Shown here one piece after another: positions 50,895 through 59,472 of a DNA stretch of 64,000 bases. The first letter of the stretch is position 1; each line of letters starts with the position of its first letter. The position numbers and the translations under genes are program-made. This stretch comes from Saccharibacillus nicotianae (GTDB taxonomy: Bacteria > Bacillota > Bacilli > Paenibacillales > Paenibacillaceae). The notes below the pieces were generated by a model. That model searched no databases. It had not been told where the DNA came from and saw only the letters and a list, made by a program, of their open reading frames with translations. Location of the stretch: assembly GCF_042681745.1 (NCBI RefSeq), contig NZ_JBHUGF010000010.1, positions 2,852,001 through 2,916,000 of the forward strand, given 5' to 3'.

Positions 50895-51764
50895 TTAAAA
50901 TTCTTTTTTATAAAAACGGCGCATTCCCCAGAAAAATAAAATAATCATGTAAATTAAAGTATAGAATATAAATGCTGTCGAAGGTACTTGTCCAATCCCC
51001 ATATGACCTCTCATTTCCTCATCAATATTAAACATCCCTGTTAATTGTTCTACATTCAACATGACTGCTAACATTTTACGTTGAAGAGCATCTGTTGGCA
51101 TTGCTAATGAAATCATCCCTGTAATATTGTATAGAGAACGAGCCACTTCTGGCTTCATCTCCATACTACTGGAAAATTTCTCTACCATACCGCCTAGCCA
51201 ACCTGCTCCATATAACATGGTCATAAATACACCATTACCAATGGCCGAAAACATGGTAGCTCCCAAAAAAGTAACGGTAACTAGCACAGGTACGGTAAGT
51301 GCAAATAATAAAAACGATTGCATATGTACAACAAAAGTCTGCGGTACAGTTGAAAAGATATTTGCAATAATAACAATCGCAATATATAAAATCAAAGCAT
51401 AGGCGATACCAAATAACGTATATCCTAGCCAGCGCCCCAAAAACCATTTCCAACGCTGAATCGGACGAGTCAACATTGACTGCATAATACCAACTTCAGC
51501 TTCTCCAGATATAGAAGAAAACGAACTAAAAATAATTAAAAAAGCTAAAATAAAACTGCCAAAAAAGAAGCCTAATGTCAAAATAGACGCTCCCGTCATA
51601 AACTGGGCTATCAACTGCTGACTTGGGTCCATATCAGATGGTTCTCCAAGAATTCGAGCGATAAGTGAAAAAACGATAATAAATAATACGGTCATAATCA
51701 TTGTCATTAAGACCACTTTTTTACGCATTAATTCTTTCCAGGTCATACCAATCACTGTTGTCAT
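50895..51764 (-). CDS. ABC-2 type export permease
   Basis: A 289-aa permease with six hydrophobic segments and the pattern GEAEVGIMQSMLTRPIQRWKWFLGRWLGYTLFGIAYALILY of ABC-2/NosY-like membrane proteins. ATG at 51764 overlaps the ATPase stop (TAATG) and has AGGGGGGAG upstream. The substrate of the exporter is unknown. Last gene of an operon with an ECF sigma factor, in the manner of yxlF-yxlG after sigY. Confidence 0.87.
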   Translation of the reverse strand: MTTVIGMTWKELMRKKVVLMTMIMTVLFIIVFSLIARILGEPSDMDPSQQLIAQFMTGASILTLGFFFGSFILAFLIIFSSFSSISGEAEVGIMQSMLTRPIQRWKWFLGRWLGYTLFGIAYALILYIAIVIIANIFSTVPQTFVVHMQSFLLFALTVPVLVTVTFLGATMFSAIGNGVFMTMLYGAGWLGGMVEKFSSSMEMKPEVARSLYNITGMISLAMPTDALQRKMLAVMLNVEQLTGMFNIDEEMRGHMGIGQVPSTAFIFYTLIYMIILFFWGMRRFYKKEF

Positions 51765-52744
51765 TATTGCTCCCCCCTGTGACTTAGCCCGGATACAGCA
51801 TCCATAAACCATTCTTCTAATCGTTCTTTGACCGGTTCTACATTGTATAATGTCATTCCTTGATTCACGATTAATGTATTCAGCCAACCAACCTGCTCTT
51901 CGTTATCTATCGTTGCTTCTAACCAGACAGTCTCTTGTCCTAAAGGCAGTGTAGCAGTGGCAGATGATATCGTTGGTGTAACATATCGCTCTATCAAAAT
52001 ACCGCTAGTCTCGCTTAACCACGGTAGAATCTCCGGTGTGAATCCGCCCACTTTAAATCTCCATTTGGTCTTGGTATATAAGACCTGACTGACTTGTCCA
52101 TGACGCAAAATCTGTCCATTATTCAGTAGCGCTATGCGTTCACATATACTTTCTACTTCTTCCAATAAATGCGAATTTAAAAAGATGGTTTTACCTTCAT
52201 TTTTTAAACTTTTAAGCAATTCACGTACTTCTAACCGACCGATCGGATCCAAAGCTGAAGAAGGTTCATCGAGAAATAAGATTGGTGGATCATTGACTAA
52301 TGCGCATGCCATACCGAGACGTTGTTGCATGCCTTTGGAGTAATGTTTGACTCTGTCTGTTCCACGCTTACCGATACCTACTTGATCTAACACTTGCTTG
52401 ATTCGTGGCTTGATCGTACTCTGATCCATTCCACACAGACGACTGTGCAATCGAATCACTTCTTCACCGGTTAACCATTCTTGATAACGATACAATTCAG
52501 GTAGATAACCGATATGTCGCTTGGCAGCTAAAGAACCAATAGGTTCACCAAATAACGTAGCACTTCCTGAAGTAGGGGCTGTCAATCCAACCAGCATTTT
52601 GACCAGTGTACTTTTGCCTGCACCATTGGGACCGAGGAAGCCAAAGGCTTCCCCTTCTCCCACACTAATAGTTACATTGCGACAGCCACGACCATTATCA
52701 TATTCTTTCGTTAATTGCTGAATATCGATCGCTACTGTACTCAT
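51764..52744 (-). CDS. ABC exporter ATPase
   Basis: A 326-aa ABC protein: Walker A GPNGAGKST, signature YSKGMQQRLGMACAL, Walker B PILFLDEPSSALDPIGRLEV, and a C-terminal extension (residues 220-326) common in ABC-2 exporters of the YxlF/BcrA type. The start overlaps the anti-sigma gene end by 4 bp. It energises the permease downstream. Confidence 0.9.
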   Translation of the reverse strand: MSTVAIDIQQLTKEYDNGRGCRNVTISVGEGEAFGFLGPNGAGKSTLVKMLVGLTAPTSGSATLFGEPIGSLAAKRHIGYLPELYRYQEWLTGEEVIRLHSRLCGMDQSTIKPRIKQVLDQVGIGKRGTDRVKHYSKGMQQRLGMACALVNDPPILFLDEPSSALDPIGRLEVRELLKSLKNEGKTIFLNSHLLEEVESICERIALLNNGQILRHGQVSQVLYTKTKWRFKVGGFTPEILPWLSETSGILIERYVTPTISSATATLPLGQETVWLEATIDNEEQVGWLNTLIVNQGMTLYNVEPVKERLEEWFMDAVSGLSHRGEQ

Positions 52745-53886
52745 GATTGGATCAACTTCTCAATTTCTTTTGTAAACGATTCATATGTGTTATAAATCTC
52801 TGCACCATCCAATGTAAACAATTCTTCATTATGAATCCATGTTCCGTAATAACCTATTTTATCATTAACGGTATATGTTGAGATCAAAACAGGTTCTCCT
52901 GCGATCGTCACACGTTCCGTTTTACCACTTGATTCAACAGGTAATGGTAATGAACCGTTAATAATTTTATCGCTTTGCAATCCGTCTTTAAGCGATTGTG
53001 GTAAGAATGGCAGATCAGCAATCGCTTTAAATACTTCATCTGTAGAAACAGAAGCATCAAATTGAACAGTTGGGACTTTAGTTTGGCTTAAAGATGCCGT
53101 CTGTTCATCTTTAAAGATATAGTAATGAATAGTCTCCGGGAAATGTATAGCAATCGGCGTATTATTAAGCGATTGAGGTAACAATTCTTTCCCTCCTAGA
53201 CTTTGGATCGCTTTGTTAACCTCGTCTACATTCATATTGAGTGTCTCTGTTCTCGAACTTTCAATTTGTGCCTTTTCTTCATCATCTTGAGAAAAATCTT
53301 TAACTTCAGTGTAATTTAATAACTCTGCTGCTTTGGAAGGACTAAAGCTTCCTTCTATGTTGCCATACGTCGAATTAAATGTTCCAAACCGATTTTCCTG
53401 TTCTCCTAACTTATTTTCACTTCTGTATTGATCGAACATATCAGACAATTGCTCACTATCCACCGTTGTTAACGTCTGTGCACGAAATTGATCCAATAAG
53501 GCAGCCATCGCATTATTGCCAAATGGAGTAGCTATCACTGCTCCAGCGACTACACAAGCAGCAATACCTGTTGTCCATCTTTTGCGAGCTGAACTCATTT
53601 TACGGCGACGCTTAACGGTTGGTTCTGTTTCTGTTGATGAAGTATAGGATTGTTCTTCATTCGATTTTTTCATAGCAATTACACTCCTTTGAGGTTGTTG
53701 TGATTGTGATGATGGATCATCTATTTGAAATAAATGCGGTTCATTAGCCCATTTTTCCCAGTTAGAATGTGGCGTTTCATTAACAAGCCGGCTTTTTAAT
53801 TTTGCCCATGCTTCATCTGTAGCACTAGATGAATCTGTTGGTTCTGTAGGCTGAGTGGCATTAGGATCATGCGGAAACTTGCTCAC
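52741..53886 (-). CDS. Probable anti-sigma factor, single-pass membrane
   Basis: A 381-aa protein with a polar Ser/Gln/Pro-rich N-terminal region (about 105 residues, presumed cytoplasmic), a basic KRRRKMSSARKRW stop, one membrane segment (TTGIAACVVAGAVIATPFG) and a 230-residue extracytoplasmic domain with DUF4367-like repeats. GTG at 53886 stands 5-6 nt after AAAGGAGG. It lies 25 bp after an ECF sigma gene, which is the main evidence for the anti-sigma role. No zinc-binding HxxxCxxC motif is present. Confidence 0.75.
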   Translation of the reverse strand: MSKFPHDPNATQPTEPTDSSSATDEAWAKLKSRLVNETPHSNWEKWANEPHLFQIDDPSSQSQQPQRSVIAMKKSNEEQSYTSSTETEPTVKRRRKMSSARKRWTTGIAACVVAGAVIATPFGNNAMAALLDQFRAQTLTTVDSEQLSDMFDQYRSENKLGEQENRFGTFNSTYGNIEGSFSPSKAAELLNYTEVKDFSQDDEEKAQIESSRTETLNMNVDEVNKAIQSLGGKELLPQSLNNTPIAIHFPETIHYYIFKDEQTASLSQTKVPTVQFDASVSTDEVFKAIADLPFLPQSLKDGLQSDKIINGSLPLPVESSGKTERVTIAGEPVLISTYTVNDKIGYYGTWIHNEELFTLDGAEIYNTYESFTKEIEKLIQS

Positions 53887-53911
53887 GTCTATTCCTCCTT
53901 TTGTTTTTGAT

Positions 53912-54418
53912 TTACGTAGACCGTAACATCTTTTTACGTAATTTATTGGTTGCCCGATGTAATAATGTACCAACAAGCGGTGGTTTTAATTGAAGCTCTT
54001 CAGCAATCTCCGCATAACTGTAACCCGAATATTTCATGAGTAAAGCTTGCCTATCCCGTTGAGGTAATTGTTCTAACCATTCTTGTACTTCTTCTTGTTC
54101 CATCTGCTGTATCACGATATCCTCACCCGAAGGTGGAGAGTGTTGAAGATCATAGTATTGTTCTTGTTTATTTTGTAGTCGGCGTTCTCTAGCTTTTTTA
54201 TCCATATAATCATAAGCAATCCTTGTCAGAACTCTGTGTAGCCAAGCTCCAATCGCTTGCGGATCATCAGGTGGATTGCGATATAGACGAAGAAAGACTT
54301 CTTGTGCTAGATCATCCGCTATTGCTTCATCGCGTAACAACGCATAAAGTTTGCGTTTGACGATCGGATAATGTTCATGAAATATCTGTTGAAATGGTTC
54401 CGGTTCCGGAATGTCCAT
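53912..54418 (-). CDS. ECF-type RNA polymerase sigma factor
   Basis: A 168-aa sigma-70 family factor. Region 2: HEHYPIVKRKLYALLRDEAIADDLAQEVFLRLYRNPPDDPQAIGAWLHRVLTRIAYDY. Region 4: LEQLPQRDRQALLMKYSGYSYAEIAEELQLKPPLVGTLLHRATNKLRK. I chose ATG at 54418 because AAAGGAG is 11 nt upstream; the ATG at 54427 is adjacent to that site. It is followed by a membrane anti-sigma candidate and an ABC exporter, a layout like SigX/SigY-type envelope-stress operons. Confidence 0.9.
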   Translation of the reverse strand: MDIPEPEPFQQIFHEHYPIVKRKLYALLRDEAIADDLAQEVFLRLYRNPPDDPQAIGAWLHRVLTRIAYDYMDKKARERRLQNKQEQYYDLQHSPPSGEDIVIQQMEQEEVQEWLEQLPQRDRQALLMKYSGYSYAEIAEELQLKPPLVGTLLHRATNKLRKKMLRST

Positions 54419-54580
54419 GTTGTTCATGCTCCTTTCCGCTGCAGCTATAAGAAAGACGAGTGGTACTCCATTTTTGTATCTATTCAACATCAATTTATTT
54501 TTATTATTTAAATACGTCTATCTACTCAGGCTATTTGTAGGACTTTCGACAATATCATACATACCTTATCGATAATTTTG

Positions 54581-54610
54581 TTAGTCAACGTGTATAAAGT
54601 TCGATATAAT
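54581..54610 (+). promoter_or_regulatory. Possible promoter of the isoprenoid enzyme/RiPP genes
   Basis: TATAAT (54605-54610) lies 90 bp upstream of the start, with only a weak -35 (TTAGTC, 18-bp spacer). Confidence 0.4.
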
Positions 54611-54700
54611 AGCACATGAACATCCAATATATTCAATTGATGTCGTATACTACCTGTAAAAAGTTCTTTGTTTATAAAAGAATTTGAGGAGTGGAAGCTA

Positions 54701-55726
54701 ATGCTTTGGTTACAACCATTTGAACTTCAATTAGATGCTGTTTTTGAGGAAGCGAAGCAAAAAGTAGCCCATTTTCCAAAGCCATTACACGAATTAGGAT
54801 TAGCGTATTTAGCCAAATTTGATATCCGGCAAAAACATAGCACTAAAAATTATGTCTGTTATTTATTGCCTTTTTGGATAGCAGAAACTATTCAAGCTCA
54901 TGCAACTTCAACAATGAATAATACCTCTTCCACTATCGTTTCTTCTTCATCTCATCTACAATCGTTACCTGAATTATCGCATCGTATGGGTGTTGCTAAT
55001 ATTTTTTGTATGCTTCATTTTTTTATTCAAGACGATCTGATGGATACGCCTGATTTGTCTGCCGATAAATTACATGATCTGATCCCGCTTAGTCAGTTGT
55101 TCTGGAATGAATTTGTAAGTATTTGTGGAGAACATCTAGGTAATGACTCTTCATTCTGGCAATACTATAAGCAGTTTTTAGCCGAGTGGGCAAGTGCTGT
55201 ATACAATGAAGCAAAGGCTGATTATTTGTTTGAACAACCACAACAGATTGCTAGCAAAGTTAGTCCGCTCAAAATTTCATTAATTGCTATGTTGCTTCAA
55301 TTGGATTGCATGTATATGTTACCTGATCTGTTGCAACAATTGGATCAAGCTTTGATTGTATTACAAATGAACGACGATCTTAGCGACTGGGAAGAAGATA
55401 TGGTCGAACACAATTATAATTGTTTGCTCGCTTTTATTCGCTATGAAGCAGTCAACCATCATCAAGCTTTATTTTCAGATAAAGTTACAGCGACCCAGGT
55501 ACAACAAGCGATCTATGATCAAGAAGTCATCTGTCGTTATGCGCAGTATGCACAATCTTCTTTTACCGATGTTCCATCATTATTTGTATCAGACTCTTTA
55601 ATAGCTTTTCGAAATTATTTAATTCAACAATTGCATGAAGCTGCGACATCTATACAGGAAGCTCGAAATACCCTTTTACAGGGAAGTTTACTGTACTTTA
55701 TTCAAAAAGACCTTACATCTTCATAG
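54701..55726 (+). CDS. ComQ-like class I isoprenoid enzyme (putative peptide prenyltransferase)
   Basis: A 341-aa, largely helical protein with both metal-binding motifs of class I isoprenoid enzymes: a first Asp-rich motif DDLMD (111-115, in FFIQDDLMDTPDL) and a second NDDLSDWEED (224-233). It is not a housekeeping polyprenyl synthase: no paired DDxxD in the usual context, and the size fits ComQ-like or terpene-synthase-like proteins. ATG at 54701 has GAGGAG 9 nt upstream; a TTG at 54668 is too early. It precedes, by 65 bp, a peptide precursor ending in Trp, the residue ComQ prenylates in ComX. Prenylation here is inference. Confidence 0.78.
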   Translation: MLWLQPFELQLDAVFEEAKQKVAHFPKPLHELGLAYLAKFDIRQKHSTKNYVCYLLPFWIAETIQAHATSTMNNTSSTIVSSSSHLQSLPELSHRMGVANIFCMLHFFIQDDLMDTPDLSADKLHDLIPLSQLFWNEFVSICGEHLGNDSSFWQYYKQFLAEWASAVYNEAKADYLFEQPQQIASKVSPLKISLIAMLLQLDCMYMLPDLLQQLDQALIVLQMNDDLSDWEEDMVEHNYNCLLAFIRYEAVNHHQALFSDKVTATQVQQAIYDQEVICRYAQYAQSSFTDVPSLFVSDSLIAFRNYLIQQLHEAATSIQEARNTLLQGSLLYFIQKDLTSS

Positions 55727-55791
55727 ATTTTTAGAATTAGACATGATACACTTAATAGGTAATTATAACCATTTAAGGGAGGAAGATTAAT

Positions 55792-56034
55792 ATGTCCAGC
55801 CAAGCTATTTTTCAAGCACAAGTTATTCAAAAGGCGTGGGAAGACCCTAGTTTTATGGAGATGTTAAAAACCGATCCAAAATCAGCACTGAAAGATGTGT
55901 TGGGTATTTCTTTTCCAGAACATGTGCAACTTAAAACAGTAGAAGAAAAAAGCGATGAGTTCTATCTGGTAATCCCTCCAAAGCCTTCATCTATGATGGC
56001 TGATGCTAAAGTGAAAGTTGATGCTGGTTGGTAA
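55792..56034 (+). CDS. NHLP-leader RiPP precursor with C-terminal Trp
   Basis: An 80-aa peptide. Residues 1 to about 66 resemble the nitrile-hydratase-like leader of NHLP RiPP precursors: QKAWEDPSFMEMLKTDPKSALKDVLGISFP, then a VQLKTVEEKSDEFYLVIPPKP strand. A short tail, SSMMADAKVKVDAGW (66-80), is the presumed core and ends in the only Trp outside the leader. AAGGGAGGAAG precedes the ATG. It lies 65 bp after the ComQ-like gene. No lanthionine synthetase, radical SAM or protease gene is adjacent, so the isoprenoid enzyme is the only visible tailoring candidate. Confidence 0.8.
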   Translation: MSSQAIFQAQVIQKAWEDPSFMEMLKTDPKSALKDVLGISFPEHVQLKTVEEKSDEFYLVIPPKPSSMMADAKVKVDAGW

Positions 56035-56100
56035 TATTCCCCTTGTGTTATTAAGATGGTTTTCTATACTTATATATGTATATAATCGTACACAAAAAAA

Positions 56101-56166
56101 CTGTTATAATCTTCTGGCAGCGAACCCCTTATACTTGCGGGTCCGCTGCTGGAAGATGAATAACAG
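56101..56166 (-). terminator. Terminator of the histidine kinase, overlapping its 3' end
   Basis: A long imperfect inverted repeat (CTGTTAT ... ATCTTC ... GCAGCG-A-ACCC and its complement). On the minus strand it ends in seven T (56094-56100). The kinase stop (56129) lies in the loop region. It may also slow + strand transcription from the RiPP genes. Confidence 0.8.
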
Positions 56167-58024
56167 CTTCTGTGCCTACATTCTTTTTACTTTTAAATTC
56201 TAATACTCCCCCGAGTGCTTCTATAATGCGAAAAGTCACCATCAACCCCAGGCCTGTTCCTTTGGTTTTATTCGAAAAGTAAGGTTCTCCTAATCGTTTT
56301 AACTCTTCTTCTGTCATGCCACTTCCATTATCTTGAATATGGATCTCGATTTCTTTCTCATTTTGCTCTGCCCAGATATGAATTTTGCCTTCTTCAGGTA
56401 ACGCTTCGATACTGTTTTTCACAATATTAATCAAAGCTTGCTTGAACTTGGAAGAGTTCCCTTGAATATCGAGATTGTCAGGTATATTTATCGTGATTGT
56501 TCCTCCAGCCAAAGTAGCCAGCGGTCTCATAATGCCTTCGATATGTTGAAATTCCTGCGCCAAATTTAACTTATTTACTTTATCAAATTCAGGTTTGGCA
56601 AATGTTAAAAAGTCTGTAATAATCGCCGATGCGCGGTCGAGTTCTTCTAACGCAATCTTGAGATGTTCTCGTCCTTTATCATCGGTATTCATTTGTAACA
56701 ATTGCAAAAAGCCGCGTGTCACTTGTAGTGGGTTGCGTACTTCGTGAGCAACAGAAGCAGCAAGTTCACTAATAATGTCCATTTTCTCTGAACGCTGAAG
56801 CTCATTGTTAAAGAGTTCTAAGCGGCTGGAGTAGAGCACCATCTGTTGATGATTTTGAGCAAATCGTCTTGCCATTACAGATATAAGTGAAATTACAAAA
56901 ATCATCACTCCCCATTTCCAGAGGGTTACATTGTAACTTCCAGCTTGAATATAAAACCATGTTAATTCTCCCCCGCTAATCAAAGCGAAAATAGAAAAGC
57001 CGGAAGCGAACAAGATAGCATCTTTGTTTTTACGAAAAGCATATGTCACTGCTACGATCATCAATATCAATAATTGAACAATCAGTAGAATACCTAACGT
57101 TTTGACCGAAATAAAGTAGTAAATCGCGAAGTATCGTTCATCTGTCAAAATATTAAAAATCATCGCCATTACACAGATAAAAGAATACGCATATTGAACT
57201 TTTTTCATTTTCGTAATGATACCTTTGTAACCACTGCCGAACACACATTCAAAAAAGTAAAGCAATGCAGGCAATAGTATAAATAAGCTTAAATCCAGTA
57301 AAACCGAATACAATTTGTAATAAGTCGGGTAAAAAGTAAACAAAAATGGCGAGTAAGTTACCACTAATATGCCGAGAGAAAGAATAATAGCGGCTAGACT
57401 AAGCCACATTCTTAATTGATCTCGCCGTAAAAATACAGAACAGATCACCATTACCAATGATATAAAGATACAAGCGCTACCCAGTACTACATCAATCAGA
57501 TCAGAGCTGACATACGAAATCAACATATCTTGATAATCGCCAACCATAATGCCCTGCTTCAGACTGATCTGTTCACGCGCTGATTCTACCCAGATATACA
57601 GTAACTTGTAAGAATCCTGTTTTGTTAAAGGTAATAACAATTGATTTTGTTCATACGCATAACTACGCTTCGATTCAAAAATCTTATCTTGATCCAAATA
57701 CACAATAATATGCTTACCATTCAGTTCTGGAATAAGTACGCCCGCTGTATTCCATGATAATTCAGGTAAAGGAATACGAATCCAAGCTGAAGAACTATTG
57801 ACCGGTTTGCCATCTTTCATAATTTCAGAAGAAATCCAGGGGCTATCTTGATCACTATCCCATGGTTTGGATGTTAACGTATTTTGCGATTGCCATTTAA
57901 TTTGCCAATAATTGATAGAATAACCTGTTCGTTTTTCACTTTGAGTTGAAAAGAAAGATAACGCCAAGACGACCACTATAACTGCGATTAAAACCCCGAT
58001 TAAGGCTTTGGACAGAATCTTCAT
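56129..58024 (-). CDS. 7TM sensor histidine kinase
   Basis: A 631-aa kinase: N-terminal membrane segment (8-26), an extracytoplasmic beta-rich domain (about 30-168, 7TMR-DISM-like), seven membrane segments (about 175-385), then a HisKA box AASVAHEVRNPLQVTRGFLQLL with His427 and an ATPase domain (LINIVKNSIEALPEEG, IQDNGSGM, KGTGLGL). It has no receiver and no adjacent regulator. It converges on the ComQ-like/RiPP genes. ComP, the ComX receptor, is also a polytopic kinase, but its kinase core is of another (HisKA_3) class, so a receptor role is only a suggestion. Confidence 0.87.
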   Translation of the reverse strand: MKILSKALIGVLIAVIVVVLALSFFSTQSEKRTGYSINYWQIKWQSQNTLTSKPWDSDQDSPWISSEIMKDGKPVNSSSAWIRIPLPELSWNTAGVLIPELNGKHIIVYLDQDKIFESKRSYAYEQNQLLLPLTKQDSYKLLYIWVESAREQISLKQGIMVGDYQDMLISYVSSDLIDVVLGSACIFISLVMVICSVFLRRDQLRMWLSLAAIILSLGILVVTYSPFLFTFYPTYYKLYSVLLDLSLFILLPALLYFFECVFGSGYKGIITKMKKVQYAYSFICVMAMIFNILTDERYFAIYYFISVKTLGILLIVQLLILMIVAVTYAFRKNKDAILFASGFSIFALISGGELTWFYIQAGSYNVTLWKWGVMIFVISLISVMARRFAQNHQQMVLYSSRLELFNNELQRSEKMDIISELAASVAHEVRNPLQVTRGFLQLLQMNTDDKGREHLKIALEELDRASAIITDFLTFAKPEFDKVNKLNLAQEFQHIEGIMRPLATLAGGTITINIPDNLDIQGNSSKFKQALINIVKNSIEALPEEGKIHIWAEQNEKEIEIHIQDNGSGMTEEELKRLGEPYFSNKTKGTGLGLMVTFRIIEALGGVLEFKSKKNVGTEAVIHLPAADPQV

Positions 58025-58298
58025 TTCAGCACCTCATTATAAATAAACTATGTACTACAAGACGTTTGGAAAATATACCCACCTTTATCTATTATACTTG
58101 CTCTCTTACTTCAGAGATACTATTAATTTTACAATGATACACTATCTACAAAACATTTCAAAATGCTTGCTCTATCGACCGATTCTGCATACTCACTGAT
58201 CTAAATGCGTATATATTCACACTATAAATCACTCGCTAAGATAAGGTACAAATGACCGATAAATTAGAGCTTATTATTTATAAAATAGTACTCATACC

Positions 58299-58324
58299 GT
58301 TTGGTAAGAGACAGACTAGGGTAA
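58299..58324 (+). promoter_or_regulatory. Sigma-B-like promoter of acidic protein gene
   Basis: GTTTGG, 14-bp spacer, GGGTAA resembles the sigma-B consensus GTTTAA-N12-15-GGGTAT. It lies about 40 bp upstream of the gene at 58363. The rest of 58025-58298 holds the kinase upstream region and no gene. Confidence 0.35.
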
Positions 58325-58362
58325 GCACTATTCATATACGGACGTATTGGAGGGATTTAATA

Positions 58363-58620
58363 ATGACAGACGACAAACATTACGACGACGTATTTTGGAA
58401 AACACGTAACACTATTTTAAATGATGAAGATTCCCAAACAAATACGGAAGATGAATTGCCTGAAGATGCTAAAAAGGCTGTTATCTTACCGGAAAAAATG
58501 GATAAACCTTTGTTTGGACAGCTTGCCGATGAAGAAGATGCTGGGCCGCATCCAAGCGCTGATCCAGAAGATCCAGAATCCGATGCCGCTCATATCAAAA
58601 ACGATAAGCAAGAAGAATAA
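58363..58620 (+). CDS. Small acidic hydrophilic protein, unknown
   Basis: An 85-aa protein rich in Asp, Glu and Lys (DDKHYDDVFWKTRNTILNDEDSQTNTEDELPEDAKKAVILPEKMDKPLFGQLADEEDAG), with no hydrophobic core and likely disordered. ATG at 58363 follows GGAGGG by 7-8 nt. It is similar in composition to the two genes at 60.9-61.6 kb. No family recognised; a stress or spore-related role is a guess. Confidence 0.65.
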   Translation: MTDDKHYDDVFWKTRNTILNDEDSQTNTEDELPEDAKKAVILPEKMDKPLFGQLADEEDAGPHPSADPEDPESDAAHIKNDKQEE

Positions 58621-58644
58621 TATAGGCTATCGCCTATCACTTAT

Positions 58645-58696
58645 AAAAAAAGATACCTGTTTTCGCACATATTGTGAGAACAGGTATCTTTTTTAT
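58645..58696. terminator. Bidirectional terminator
   Basis: AAAAAAGATACCTGTT-T-TC ... GA-G-AACAGGTATCTTTTTT between convergent genes. Confidence 0.9.
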
Positions 58697-58715
58697 ATGG
58701 TTGGTTAGCATTGTA

Positions 58716-59387
58716 TTATTTGCGTCCATAGTCAGCTTTGATCTCGCCCCAGCTTTTTGTTTCCCATTTGAGAATCTTATTATCATACTTATGTGTACGT
58801 AGCCATTGTTCTGCACGATCAACCAGATTCCAAATCTCGGCTGTAGATTCATCACGAACCAGTGTAGATACTGCTTTTTTTTGCTTTACCCATTTTAGCG
58901 CATTAGCAGAATCGCTATAGATCGTTTTGCTACTTTCCTGACGATGCAAATAAGCAAGCGCATGTACAATCGCTAGAAATTCACCTAAATTATTTGTTCC
59001 TTTGGCAATCGGGCCACAAGTAAAAATCACTTTCCCTGTCTGCGTATCTACTCCTTGGTATTCTACAGGCCCCGGGTTACCACGTGTTCCTACATCTACA
59101 GATATACTATCGTAATCTATTAAGTCTTTCGAAATCGTTGCAGATGACGAAGTACGCTTACTGTAGCTGTTACTGCCACTTGAACTGTTAGAAGAGGAGC
59201 TACTTTTGCCTTGTCCCCAATGCTTTTTCCAGCCTTCTGCATATACTTTTTCAGCTTCAGCAAGCGATTCGTACGATTTATATTTAGCATCTTTGTATCC
59301 ATTCGTATGTTGCTGACAATCTGCCCATGAGGTATAGATTCCTGGACGATGCCCTTCCCATACTACATAATATTTTGACTTTGCCAT
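58716..59387 (-). CDS. Ribonuclease H with viroplasmin N-terminal domain
   Basis: A 223-aa protein. An N-terminal caulimovirus viroplasmin-type domain (KYYVVWEGHRPGIYTSWADCQQHTNGYKDAKYKSYESLAEAEKVY) binds RNA-DNA hybrid in relatives. A Ser-rich linker follows, then an RNase HI domain with acidic residues in ISVDVGTRGNPGP, NNLGEFLAIVHAL, IYSDSANAL and a C-terminal Asp (KADYG). It cleaves RNA in RNA-DNA hybrids. ATG at 59387 is preceded by GGAGGTCTGT; a longer reading to 59411 covers that site. Confidence 0.9.
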   Translation of the reverse strand: MAKSKYYVVWEGHRPGIYTSWADCQQHTNGYKDAKYKSYESLAEAEKVYAEGWKKHWGQGKSSSSSNSSSGSNSYSKRTSSSATISKDLIDYDSISVDVGTRGNPGPVEYQGVDTQTGKVIFTCGPIAKGTNNLGEFLAIVHALAYLHRQESSKTIYSDSANALKWVKQKKAVSTLVRDESTAEIWNLVDRAEQWLRTHKYDNKILKWETKSWGEIKADYGRK

Positions 59388-59472
59388 ACAGACCTCCATC
59401 TTGTGTTCCATTATTACTATTTGGTTGATATTGTAGTGTACTGTTCTTTTTTATTTATTATAAATAATAAGA

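Noticed and set aside
56018..56203. 61-residue + strand frame after the RiPP precursor
   Set aside because: It overlaps the precursor end, the kinase terminator and the kinase 3' end, with no start signals. It is not a second precursor.
58024..58298. Calling the 7TM kinase comP
   Set aside because: Its kinase core is HisKA with HEVRNP, not the HisKA_3 type of ComP, and no ComA-like regulator is present.
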